11,996 bases of DNA from an uncultured Clostridia bacterium. GTDB taxonomy: Bacteria > Bacillota > Clostridia > TANB77 > CAG-508. The stretch is from contig CAKPPL010000031.1 of the NCBI GenBank assembly GCA_934177555.1, positions 1-11,996 of the forward strand, given 5' to 3'. Both the position numbers and the translations under genes were made by a program. Below, in pieces: positions 4,453-11,996 of the stretch (its first letter is position 1; each line of letters starts with the position of its first letter). The notes under the pieces are model-generated. The model saw nothing but the letters and a program-made list of their open reading frames with translations, was not told the origin of the DNA and did no database searches.

Positions 4453-6354
4453 CTATTTCATTTTATTTAGTTTTTCCAAAACTATTATAAACATTGCATG
4501 TGACCAACCTAATCCTATTACCCAATTAGGTTTTAATGTGTTATTATCAATTTGTTCTCCTAAGAAACTATGTTTTCCTGTTGTTTTTAAAACAAAATCA
4601 AATGTTTCTTTTGCTTTTTTCTTTTCTCCATTTTCTAAATAATATAATGTCATCCACAAATTAGAAATTGCCCATGGTGCTCCATTTCTATAATGGTCAT
4701 ATTCAAATCTTTGGTATCCTCCAGTATATGTTCTAAGTGTTAAATTTATATTTTCAATAGTATTTAATACTTTCTTTTCTTTTGGAGAAAATACTTTAAA
4801 TGGTACTACTGCTCCTAATAGACTTATATCAATTCTTTTATCATCTGTGTTTCGTACATATGATTTTCTTGTTTCATCATATAAATTTTCTTCTATATAT
4901 TTTTTTATTTCTACTTGTAATTTTGTTATTTCATTTATATTTTTATGTATTTTTTCATCTTTTAATCTATTGTTTTCAAAATCTGATACATTTTTTCCTA
5001 ATGCACTATATATTTTTATCATACAATCAAATGCTGAAAATATACTTGCTAGTGAATATAAATGAGTTCCTTCATACATTTCCCATAAATCATAGCTTAT
5101 ATGATATTTTCCAGTTTTATCAAATAAATCTCTTATATATTTTTTCAAGAAATCTACTGCTTTTTCACACATGTGTAAATTTGATTTCAAAAATTCTTCA
5201 TTTTTTGTATATTCATAATGTGTATATACACCATATACAACACTTGCTGTTTCATCTATTTGATATCCCCAGCAAGGAGCTAATTTTCCATCTGTATAAA
5301 AACGTTGTTCCCACATTCCATTTTTACTTTGTGTCATTTTACAAAAATTGCCATAAAATTTTTCTGTTTCTTTATTCATTTTTAAAATATCTAATGCTCT
5401 TGTTACAAATACAGCATCTCTTGGCCAGCAATATGCATATCTTCCACATTGTGTTAAATCTTCATCAACTTCTGGAGCAGCAATTATTCCTCCTGTTGTT
5501 TGGTTTGTTAATAATGGAAATAATAATATACTTCTTCTGTATATATCTTGTATCTTTTCTTCATAACTATTTGTTGGTTCTTTTAAGTCAAGTCCATTAT
5601 GTGCTTTTACATATTTTCTCCAATATGATTTTACATTATTATATTCTTTGTTTAAATCAATTTTTCTTATTCTTTCAATTTCATCTTCAACAGATTGCAT
5701 TGTTTTTCTATGTTCATCAATATATATACATATTTCTAGTTCTTTTTTCTCACTTGGTTTTATTGTTCCAATATCATAACTTATACTTGAGTCTTTAGAC
5801 ATTCCTATATAATCTTTGTCTCCTATTATTCCAGAGTGTATACTATTGATACTGTCATTTATTTGATGGCTTAATATTTTACTTCCTTTTGAAAATGTTG
5901 CTACTGTGAAATCATGTGCATATTGTATCATACCATTATCTATTTTCATTCCACCAACAAAATTATTTTGATCTGATAATAGTTCTGAATGTATTAAAAA
6001 ATTTACATTCAAGTCTATATTTCCATCATTTATAAATGTATATTTTTTTACTAATATATCTTCTTTTATTGCTACAAAGTCTGTTTGTAAAATCTTTAAA
6101 TTAAAGTATGTGTTTGTTATTTCTGTATTTAATATATTTGTATCCATATCATAATATTGTTTATATGTGTTATTAATATCCTCATGCAAATATATTAAAT
6201 CTGAATCATTTATTTTTACTCCTGTATAAAAATATTTTAAATATTGTCTATTATCTTTATTTGGATAAGATAATCTTAGCATTTCTCCTTTTCCAGAAAA
6301 TGTTGCTAACATATTTTTATTTCCTATTATTGCTTCATTTAGATATTTTTCCAT
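4453..6354 (-). CDS. GH15 glucoamylase-like glycoside hydrolase, cytoplasmic
   Basis: A 633-residue enzyme of glycoside hydrolase family 15, expected to release glucose from the non-reducing ends of alpha-glucans by an inverting mechanism. Residues 1 to about 240 form the bacterial beta-sandwich domain; about 260-633 form the (alpha/alpha)6 barrel. Landmarks are the GRYAYCWPRDA substrate-pocket motif (304-314), DLWEMYEGTH (422-431) with Glu425 as the likely general acid, and FLGEQID (597-603) with Glu600 as the likely general base, followed by GLGWSHAMF (614-622). There is no signal peptide, so it should act on intracellular glycogen or imported oligosaccharides. Some GH15 members are trehalases or glucodextranases, so the exact substrate is open. 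Its ATG lies one base after the stop of the upstream nuclease gene, whose last codons carry the GAGGGG ribosome binding site; this implies coupled translation. Confidence 0.92.
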   Translation of the reverse strand: MEKYLNEAIIGNKNMLATFSGKGEMLRLSYPNKDNRQYLKYFYTGVKINDSDLIYLHEDINNTYKQYYDMDTNILNTEITNTYFNLKILQTDFVAIKEDILVKKYTFINDGNIDLNVNFLIHSELLSDQNNFVGGMKIDNGMIQYAHDFTVATFSKGSKILSHQINDSINSIHSGIIGDKDYIGMSKDSSISYDIGTIKPSEKKELEICIYIDEHRKTMQSVEDEIERIRKIDLNKEYNNVKSYWRKYVKAHNGLDLKEPTNSYEEKIQDIYRRSILLFPLLTNQTTGGIIAAPEVDEDLTQCGRYAYCWPRDAVFVTRALDILKMNKETEKFYGNFCKMTQSKNGMWEQRFYTDGKLAPCWGYQIDETASVVYGVYTHYEYTKNEEFLKSNLHMCEKAVDFLKKYIRDLFDKTGKYHISYDLWEMYEGTHLYSLASIFSAFDCMIKIYSALGKNVSDFENNRLKDEKIHKNINEITKLQVEIKKYIEENLYDETRKSYVRNTDDKRIDISLLGAVVPFKVFSPKEKKVLNTIENINLTLRTYTGGYQRFEYDHYRNGAPWAISNLWMTLYYLENGEKKKAKETFDFVLKTTGKHSFLGEQIDNNTLKPNWVIGLGWSHAMFIIVLEKLNKMK

Positions 6355-6355
6355 A

Positions 6356-7999
6356 TTACCCCTCGATTATATTAATTATTTGTTTTTCTAAGTCTTTTAT
6401 TTTTTCGTTTATTCTAAACATATCATCATCTCTTAGATGTACATCTTCAACATCCTGTTTTACAAATGTTTCCATGTCTTTCATTTCATTTTGTAATTTG
6501 TCTAATCTTGTTAGGATTTCTTGTTTTATTGTGTTTGATTTCTTTATCTTAATTTTATTAACAATTTTTAGTTCATCACATAATTCATATGTTTCACCAA
6601 ATTCTGGAATTGAAACTCCAATTCCTGTTTCTTCTAAAATCTTATTTCTTAGAACATTTTGTGATTCTGGTTCCCCATGTACTAAAAATATATGTTTTGG
6701 CTTATTTATAAATGAATAAATAAAATTCATAAGCCATTCTTGGTCTGCATGACCTGAATATCCTTCTATATATTCGATTCTAGCATTTACTGCGAATTCT
6801 TCACCAAATATTGTAACTTTTTTTGCTCCATTTACTATTTGATATCCTAATGTTCCTGGTGCTTGATATCCAACAAAAAGAATTGTACTTTTAGGATTCC
6901 AAATATTATGTTTTAAATGATGTTTTATTCTTCCTACATCACACATACCACTAGCAGATATTATAATTGCAGGTTCTGTGCTTTCATTTAATGCTTTTGA
7001 TTCATCTGCTGTTTGAGTAAATTTTAAACCTGGAAATTCTAATGGATTATCTCCTTTTTCCATTTCTTTTTTTATTTCATCATCAAATAAATCTGTATTT
7101 TGTTTAAATACTTCTGTTGCTGATATTGCAAGTGGACTGTCAACATATACTGGTACTTTCATTAAAGTTTTATATTTTCTTTTAAATTCTTCATCACTTG
7201 TATTTTCTTTTATCTTATTTAATTCATATAGTATTTCTTGAGTTCTTCCAACTGCAAAAGATGGTATTACAACTGTTCCTCCATTGTCTATTGTTTCTGA
7301 TACTATATTTAAAAACATTTCTGCTTTTTCATTATTTCTTATATGTAGTCTATTTCCATATGTTGATTCCATTACTAAATAATCACAATTTTCAATCATT
7401 GTTGGTGCTGATAATAGTGGTAAATCATTATTTCCTATATCTCCTGAAAATACAGCTTTTGTTTCTTTTCCATCTTCTTTTGCCCATACTTCTATAATGC
7501 TTGATCCTAGCATATGTCCTGCATCATTAAATCTTACATAAATATTATCATCTATTTGTATTATTTCGTCATAATTTACAGGACTAAATAGTTCTAGAGA
7601 ATTTATTGCATCTTCTGCTGTATATAATGGTGGGAATGTTTTTAGACCTTTTCTTTGTCTTTTTTTATTTTTCCATTCAGCCTCCATTTCTTGTATATGT
7701 CCACTGTCTGGTAGCATTATTCCACATAAATCACAAGTTGCTTTATGTGCATATATTGTATTTTTAAACCCTTCATTATATAATTTAGGTATTCTTCCTG
7801 AATGATCTATATGTGCATGTGTTAATAGCATAAAATCTATATCTGCAGGATTAAATTGAAATTCATCATAATTTTCTTCTTCTATTTCTTCTTTTCCTTG
7901 GTACATTCCACAGTCTACTAAAAATTTCTTACCTGCTGCTTCAACTAAAAAATTTGATCCTGTTACCATTTGTGTTGCACCTAAAAATGTTATTTTCAT
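6356..7999 (-). CDS. Beta-CASP metallo-beta-lactamase RNase-like protein
   Basis: The product has 547 residues from the ATG at 7999, which has AAAGGA upstream; the in-frame ATG at 8017 has none. It is a CPSF/Ysh1-type metallo-beta-lactamase fold with a beta-CASP insert, expected to cut RNA using two zinc ions. Counting from MKIT: HAHIDH (61-66), His162 in AGHMLGS and Asp187 in SGDIG complete the metal site; Glu211 in ESTYG, the HHLKH stretch near 360-364 and His441 in LVHGE are the beta-CASP A, B and C motifs. SGHAD (416-420) belongs to the C-terminal RNA-specificity domain. The last 60 or so residues form an added charged coiled coil (TIKQEILTRLDKLQNEM onwards), which could mediate partner binding. 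It resembles the bacterial CPSF-like RNases (TTHA0252 type) rather than RNase J. All catalytic residues are present. RNA target unknown. Confidence 0.93.
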   Translation of the reverse strand: MKITFLGATQMVTGSNFLVEAAGKKFLVDCGMYQGKEEIEEENYDEFQFNPADIDFMLLTHAHIDHSGRIPKLYNEGFKNTIYAHKATCDLCGIMLPDSGHIQEMEAEWKNKKRQRKGLKTFPPLYTAEDAINSLELFSPVNYDEIIQIDDNIYVRFNDAGHMLGSSIIEVWAKEDGKETKAVFSGDIGNNDLPLLSAPTMIENCDYLVMESTYGNRLHIRNNEKAEMFLNIVSETIDNGGTVVIPSFAVGRTQEILYELNKIKENTSDEEFKRKYKTLMKVPVYVDSPLAISATEVFKQNTDLFDDEIKKEMEKGDNPLEFPGLKFTQTADESKALNESTEPAIIISASGMCDVGRIKHHLKHNIWNPKSTILFVGYQAPGTLGYQIVNGAKKVTIFGEEFAVNARIEYIEGYSGHADQEWLMNFIYSFINKPKHIFLVHGEPESQNVLRNKILEETGIGVSIPEFGETYELCDELKIVNKIKIKKSNTIKQEILTRLDKLQNEMKDMETFVKQDVEDVHLRDDDMFRINEKIKDLEKQIINIIEG

Positions 8000-8018
8000 A
8001 TGTCTTTTTCCTTTCATA

Positions 8019-9545
8019 TTATAAAAATATTTTTGTTTTCTTGTCTATTTTCATATTTTCTATTTTTTGTATTTCAAATCTCTCTTCTGTTATATTTTCA
8101 TCAAATATTTGTACATAATATTTTTCATTATCATTACTTATTTTATAGTATAATTCTTCTAGTATAATTATTCTAGTTTCTAATACATGTGAAAATATTT
8201 GTAATGAAATATTTGAAACAACTTTTTTTTGAATTGCTATATTTAGCAATTTTTCTTCTATTTTTAAAATCTTTTCTTGTAATTCCTTTATGTTTTTTAT
8301 TGATTTCTTTTCATTAAATGGTAATAACATAAAATATCTAAATTTATAAATAAGTCCTAATACTTCTTGTTGTTCTTGTAGCTTTTCTATATTTTTTTCA
8401 AAACAGTCTAAAAAGATTTTTTCAAATTCTAAAAATGTTTCTTCTTTTTGTTCCTCATCATATTCTACAACTTCTAATAATTTATATTGTTTGATTATTT
8501 CATTTTTTTCATTTATATAGTTTATTGGATTTAAATAATAATTTCCTTCTTCTATTTCATTTAATAATTTTTGTTTTTCTTTTTGTAATTGTTGTTTTAA
8601 TACTCTTATACTAAATATTTTTTGATGAAGTTCTACACCTTCATTTCTTCTCTCGTATTCAGCTTTTAAAGCTGTTTCTTGGCTTAAAATTTTTTCTATT
8701 TGTTTTATCTTTTGTGTTGCTATTTTTTTGTTATCTGTTATTTTTTGTACATATTTTTGTGTATCCTCATATTCTTGTAATTGAGATTTTATTTTTTGAA
8801 ATTCTTTTTCTATATTTTCTCTAAATTCTTGATTATTTTCTGTTTCATTTATTATTGCTACTTTAAACAATACTTTTTTTAAATTTTGGAATGTTTCTTC
8901 ACCATATTTTGGAATCAATATTTCTTGCATCATTTCTATATAATCTATTATTCCGTCTGTATCTTGAATCCAACTATTTAAAAATTCTTCTCCCATTAGT
9001 ATTTGCAATGTTTGATATATTAAATTAACCTTTATATTTTCTATTTCTTTTTTTATTGTTGTCCAAGAATATCCATTAAAATCTCTTAGAACTTCTACTT
9101 TGTCTATGTTCTTTCCTGTATTTATTAAATTAGATATAGGCATTGTTGATATTCCATATTTATTACTTACAATTCTTTTATTATTTGATTTTTTTTGAAT
9201 TGCATATAAAATCTTTTCTTCAATAGGATATACTATAATTTCTTGTTCATTTATATAAAATTTATTTTTTTCTAGCTGTTCTTGTATTTCTGAATTTTCT
9301 AATTTTTCACTTAATCTTATTGTTGATATTTTTGAACATCTATTTTTGATATTTTTTAATATTTCATCTACATATTGTTTTTCTGATGTTTCTATTGCTT
9401 TTGCTTTTTTATAGTCTTTATATGATATTTCTATTTTATATAATATTCCTTGGAGAAGATTTTTTGATTGTTCATCTACATTCTTTGTTTCAAGTATTTT
9501 TTCAAGTTCTTCATTTCTGTCTTTTTTTATTATTTTTTCTAACAT
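8019..9545 (-). CDS. Conserved-looking 508-residue coiled-coil protein, unknown function
   Basis: I do not recognise this protein. It starts at an ATG with AAAGGAG 5 bases upstream, 20 bases after ftsK, and its stop lies 19 bases before the nuclease start, so it is an integral part of the operon. It has no signal peptide or membrane segment. Residues 1-100 are charged helix. About 100-230 look globular (YPIEEKILYAIQKK, the STMPISNLINTGK region, FNGYSWTTIKKEIENIK, MGEEFLNSWIQD). About 235-335 is a long heptad-like coiled coil. About 340-470 is a second helical block with a more hydrophobic stretch (LGLIYKFRYFMLLPF), and the end returns to short strands. No nucleotide-binding or catalytic motif is visible. 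A structural or scaffolding role next to FtsK or the RNase is only a guess. Confidence 0.9.
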   Translation of the reverse strand: MLEKIIKKDRNEELEKILETKNVDEQSKNLLQGILYKIEISYKDYKKAKAIETSEKQYVDEILKNIKNRCSKISTIRLSEKLENSEIQEQLEKNKFYINEQEIIVYPIEEKILYAIQKKSNNKRIVSNKYGISTMPISNLINTGKNIDKVEVLRDFNGYSWTTIKKEIENIKVNLIYQTLQILMGEEFLNSWIQDTDGIIDYIEMMQEILIPKYGEETFQNLKKVLFKVAIINETENNQEFRENIEKEFQKIKSQLQEYEDTQKYVQKITDNKKIATQKIKQIEKILSQETALKAEYERRNEGVELHQKIFSIRVLKQQLQKEKQKLLNEIEEGNYYLNPINYINEKNEIIKQYKLLEVVEYDEEQKEETFLEFEKIFLDCFEKNIEKLQEQQEVLGLIYKFRYFMLLPFNEKKSIKNIKELQEKILKIEEKLLNIAIQKKVVSNISLQIFSHVLETRIIILEELYYKISNDNEKYYVQIFDENITEERFEIQKIENMKIDKKTKIFL

Positions 9546-9565
9546 ATCTTCTCCTTTCTTTTGTA

Positions 9566-11962
9566 TTATTCCTCTTCAGGTGTTGTTCCCATTTTTAATT
9601 CTGCTAATCTTTCTTTTGTCATAAGTACTTGTCTTGGTTTACTTCCCTGATATCCTGATATTACTCCTCTTTCTTCCATTTGATCTATTATTCTTCCAGC
9701 TCTAGCATATCCTACTTTGAATTTTCTTTGTATAAATGATGTAGATGCCTGACCTGTTTCTACTACTACATCTATTGCTTCCATTAAAAATGGATCTGTA
9801 TCATCATCCATTTCAGATTCTTCTGCAATTTCTTTATCTGTTTTATTACTATTTTCTATGCTTTCTAATATATCTTCATTATATGTTGCTTCACCATTAG
9901 ATTTTATAAATGAAACTATTTTTTCTACCTCATCATCAGATACAAATGCACCTTGTATTCTAGTAGGTTTTGGAGCTCCTGATGGAAAGAATAACATATC
10001 TCCTTTTCCTAATAATTTTTCAGCTCCTACTTGATCTAATATAGTTCTTGAATCTACTTGTGATGATACTGCAAATGCTATTCTTGAAGGAATATTTGCT
10101 TTTATTATACCTGTGATTACATCTACTGATGGACGTTGAGTAGCTATTATTAAATGCATTCCTGCTGCTCTAGCCTTTTGAGCTAATCTACAAATTGAAT
10201 CTTCTACTTCTTTTGCTGCAACCATCATTAAATCTGCTAACTCATCTATTATTATTACTATTTGTGGTAATTTTCCTAATCCTTCTTCTTTTTCTGCTAA
10301 TGCATTATATCCTTTTAAATCTCTTACTCCTTTTTGTGCAAATACATTATATCTGTTATCCATCTCCTGTACTGCCCATGCTAATGCTCCTGCTGCTTTT
10401 TTAGGATCTGTTACTACTGGTATTAATAAATGTGGTATTCCATTATATACTGATAGTTCTACTACTTTAGGGTCTACCATTACTAATTTTACTTCACTTG
10501 GTTTTGCTTTATATATTATACTTGTTATTATTGTATTTATGCATACACTCTTTCCTGAACCAGTTGCACCTGCTATTAATGCATGTGGCATTTTTGCAAT
10601 ATCTGCTATTGCAATATTTCCTGCTACATCTTTTCCTAATCCTACACTCAATTTTGATTTACTGTCAATAAAGTCATCACTTTCTATAACATCTCTTAAA
10701 TTTACCATTTCTTTTTCTTTATTTGGTACTTCTATACCAACTGCTTGTTTTCCTGGTATTGGTGCTTCTATTCTTATTGTCTCTGCTGCTAAATTTAATG
10801 CTATGTCATCTGCTAAATTTGCTATTTTACTTACTCTTACTCCTTCTGCTGGTTTTAATTCATATCTAGTTATTGCTGGTCCAACAGATACATTTTCTAC
10901 TTTTGCTTGTACTCCAAAACTGTACAATGTTTTTTGAAGTTTTGTGGCTACATCTGCTAATGCTTTTGCTCCACCTTTAATTGCTTTTTTTGTTCCTTTA
11001 CTCAATAATGTTACTGGTGGATATTCATATGCTTCATCTTCTACTGATAATGCATGTTCTAATTGTAATACTTCTTTTACTTTTTCTTCTTTCTTTTCTT
11101 CTTCTTGTTTAAACAAATTACTTTCTATGTAATCTGGTTCTATTGGTGTTTTTGCTTTTTCCATTCCTAATGGAACTATATCATTTTTATCATGTTTATA
11201 TTTTTTTCTACCTTTTGTATCATCTTCTATTGTTCTTCCATTCAAATTGATTTTTATTTGTTCTTCTTCTGGTTCATCTTCTATTTCTAAATATGCTTTT
11301 CTATTTTCTTTAACTTTCTTTTCTTTTATTTGGGCTTTCATTTGCATTTTTTGCTTTTCTAATTCTTCTCTTTGTTGCATCTTTCTTTCATATTTTTCTT
11401 TTCTATCATTTACTCCAGATTGTATCCATTCTGTTAAGATTGTAGATATATCTACTCCAAATGTTATTGCAAATAATATTATTGATGCACCTATACTTAA
11501 TATTATTGTTCCCACTTTTCCAAATAACTTAAATAATGGAACTGCTGCTATTGTACCTAATGCTCCTCCTCCTATATTATTTTCTCCTAATTGATATGCA
11601 TCTTTTACTATATCTGAGAAATTTTGACTTATATTTATCTCTCCATTATATATTTCATATACACTAAGTATTACTGCAATAAAAATTAACAGTAATGTGT
11701 ACTGCATTATTCTTGATGATAAATAATTATCCTCATCATTGCAAATCATTTTTATTGATACTAAAAATGTTCCTATTGGGACTACATATTTTATTATTCC
11801 AAACATTCCTCCAAAGAAATCACTTAGTATCATTCCTATATATCCAGATTCACTATATATTAATACTGCTAATAATATACTAAATACTATTGTTATTATA
11901 GCCCCTAAGTCAGGGGTAGTTGCTTTTTTAGTTTTTCTTTTTTTACTCTTTCTTTTTGCCAT
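9566..11962 (-). CDS. ftsK: FtsK/SpoIIIE family DNA translocase
   Basis: A 798-residue septal DNA pump, close to the length of B. subtilis SpoIIIE (787). A basic N-terminus (MAKRKSKKRKTKK) is followed by about four membrane helices (roughly 19-37, 53-72, 87-104, 148-168). A charged linker rich in Lys and Glu spans about 185-310. The motor starts near 315: Walker A GATGSGKS (465-472), Walker B IIIDELAD (570-577) and the ATQRPSVDVITG stretch (607-618). The C-terminal winged-helix gamma domain (about 724-783, FIQRKFKVGYARAGRIIDQMEERG) reads oriented chromosome sequences (KOPS/SRS). It moves the chromosome through the division septum and, in a spore former, into the forespore. GAAGGGA lies about 9 bases before the ATG. 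It is the first gene of the minus-strand cluster visible here; only 34 bases remain upstream, with no promoter in them. The product could be named FtsK or SpoIIIE. Confidence 0.97.
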   Translation of the reverse strand: MAKRKSKKRKTKKATTPDLGAIITIVFSILLAVLIYSESGYIGMILSDFFGGMFGIIKYVVPIGTFLVSIKMICNDEDNYLSSRIMQYTLLLIFIAVILSVYEIYNGEINISQNFSDIVKDAYQLGENNIGGGALGTIAAVPLFKLFGKVGTIILSIGASIILFAITFGVDISTILTEWIQSGVNDRKEKYERKMQQREELEKQKMQMKAQIKEKKVKENRKAYLEIEDEPEEEQIKINLNGRTIEDDTKGRKKYKHDKNDIVPLGMEKAKTPIEPDYIESNLFKQEEEKKEEKVKEVLQLEHALSVEDEAYEYPPVTLLSKGTKKAIKGGAKALADVATKLQKTLYSFGVQAKVENVSVGPAITRYELKPAEGVRVSKIANLADDIALNLAAETIRIEAPIPGKQAVGIEVPNKEKEMVNLRDVIESDDFIDSKSKLSVGLGKDVAGNIAIADIAKMPHALIAGATGSGKSVCINTIITSIIYKAKPSEVKLVMVDPKVVELSVYNGIPHLLIPVVTDPKKAAGALAWAVQEMDNRYNVFAQKGVRDLKGYNALAEKEEGLGKLPQIVIIIDELADLMMVAAKEVEDSICRLAQKARAAGMHLIIATQRPSVDVITGIIKANIPSRIAFAVSSQVDSRTILDQVGAEKLLGKGDMLFFPSGAPKPTRIQGAFVSDDEVEKIVSFIKSNGEATYNEDILESIENSNKTDKEIAEESEMDDDTDPFLMEAIDVVVETGQASTSFIQRKFKVGYARAGRIIDQMEERGVISGYQGSKPRQVLMTKERLAELKMGTTPEEE

Positions 11963-11996
11963 TTATTTCATTCCCTTCTTAAGACAAGTGTTTTTT

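Noticed and set aside
4800..5798. Long plus-strand frame of 332 residues opposite the GH15 gene, and similar Leu/Phe-rich plus-strand frames at 2039, 2825, 7198 and 10195
   Set aside because: These are low-complexity antisense shadows produced by the AT-rich codon use of real minus-strand genes. They have no ribosome binding sites and improbable hydrophobic composition.

Overview
This is a very AT-rich stretch of a low-GC Gram-positive genome, most likely a spore-forming member of the Clostridia. The evidence is the base composition, strong AGGAGG-type ribosome binding sites, a SpoIIIE/FtsK-type DNA translocase, a ClpC with the UvrB/UvrC-like middle domain, and a tiny SpoVM homologue. No mobile element, CRISPR array, rRNA or tRNA was seen.

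Left part (1-1500): three short independent units. A plus-strand orphan gene (231-653) has a near-consensus promoter and ends in a strong bidirectional terminator. A minus-strand 94-residue gene (704-988), clearly richer in G+C than its surroundings, faces it. A plus-strand small single-pass membrane protein (1147-1479) is transcribed divergently from that gene. The two divergent promoters sit back to back, and a perfect inverted repeat covers the inner edges of their -35 boxes.

Right part (1500-11962): everything is on the minus strand, in transcription order from high to low coordinates. The genes are the FtsK/SpoIIIE DNA translocase, a 508-residue coiled-coil protein of unknown function, a beta-CASP metallo-beta-lactamase RNase-like protein, a cytoplasmic GH15 glucoamylase-like enzyme, a 48-residue two-helix membrane protein, SpoVM (24 residues), a terminator hairpin, a 52-residue orphan, and clpC. 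The first four are packed with gaps of 20 bases or fewer and look like one operon. The 48-residue gene and spoVM follow after 56 bases and may be read through or have their own promoter. The 52-residue gene overlaps clpC by one base (TAATG), so the pair looks translationally coupled.

The functional themes are chromosome segregation, RNA processing, storage-glucan breakdown, spore-coat initiation and protein quality control. These are mostly housekeeping and sporulation functions, and I see no convincing new defence or mobile system. The points that reward a second look are the very short genes: spoVM, its 48-residue partner, the 52-residue protein fused to clpC translation where other Firmicutes often carry ctsR-mcsA-mcsB, and the two orphan units in the left part.
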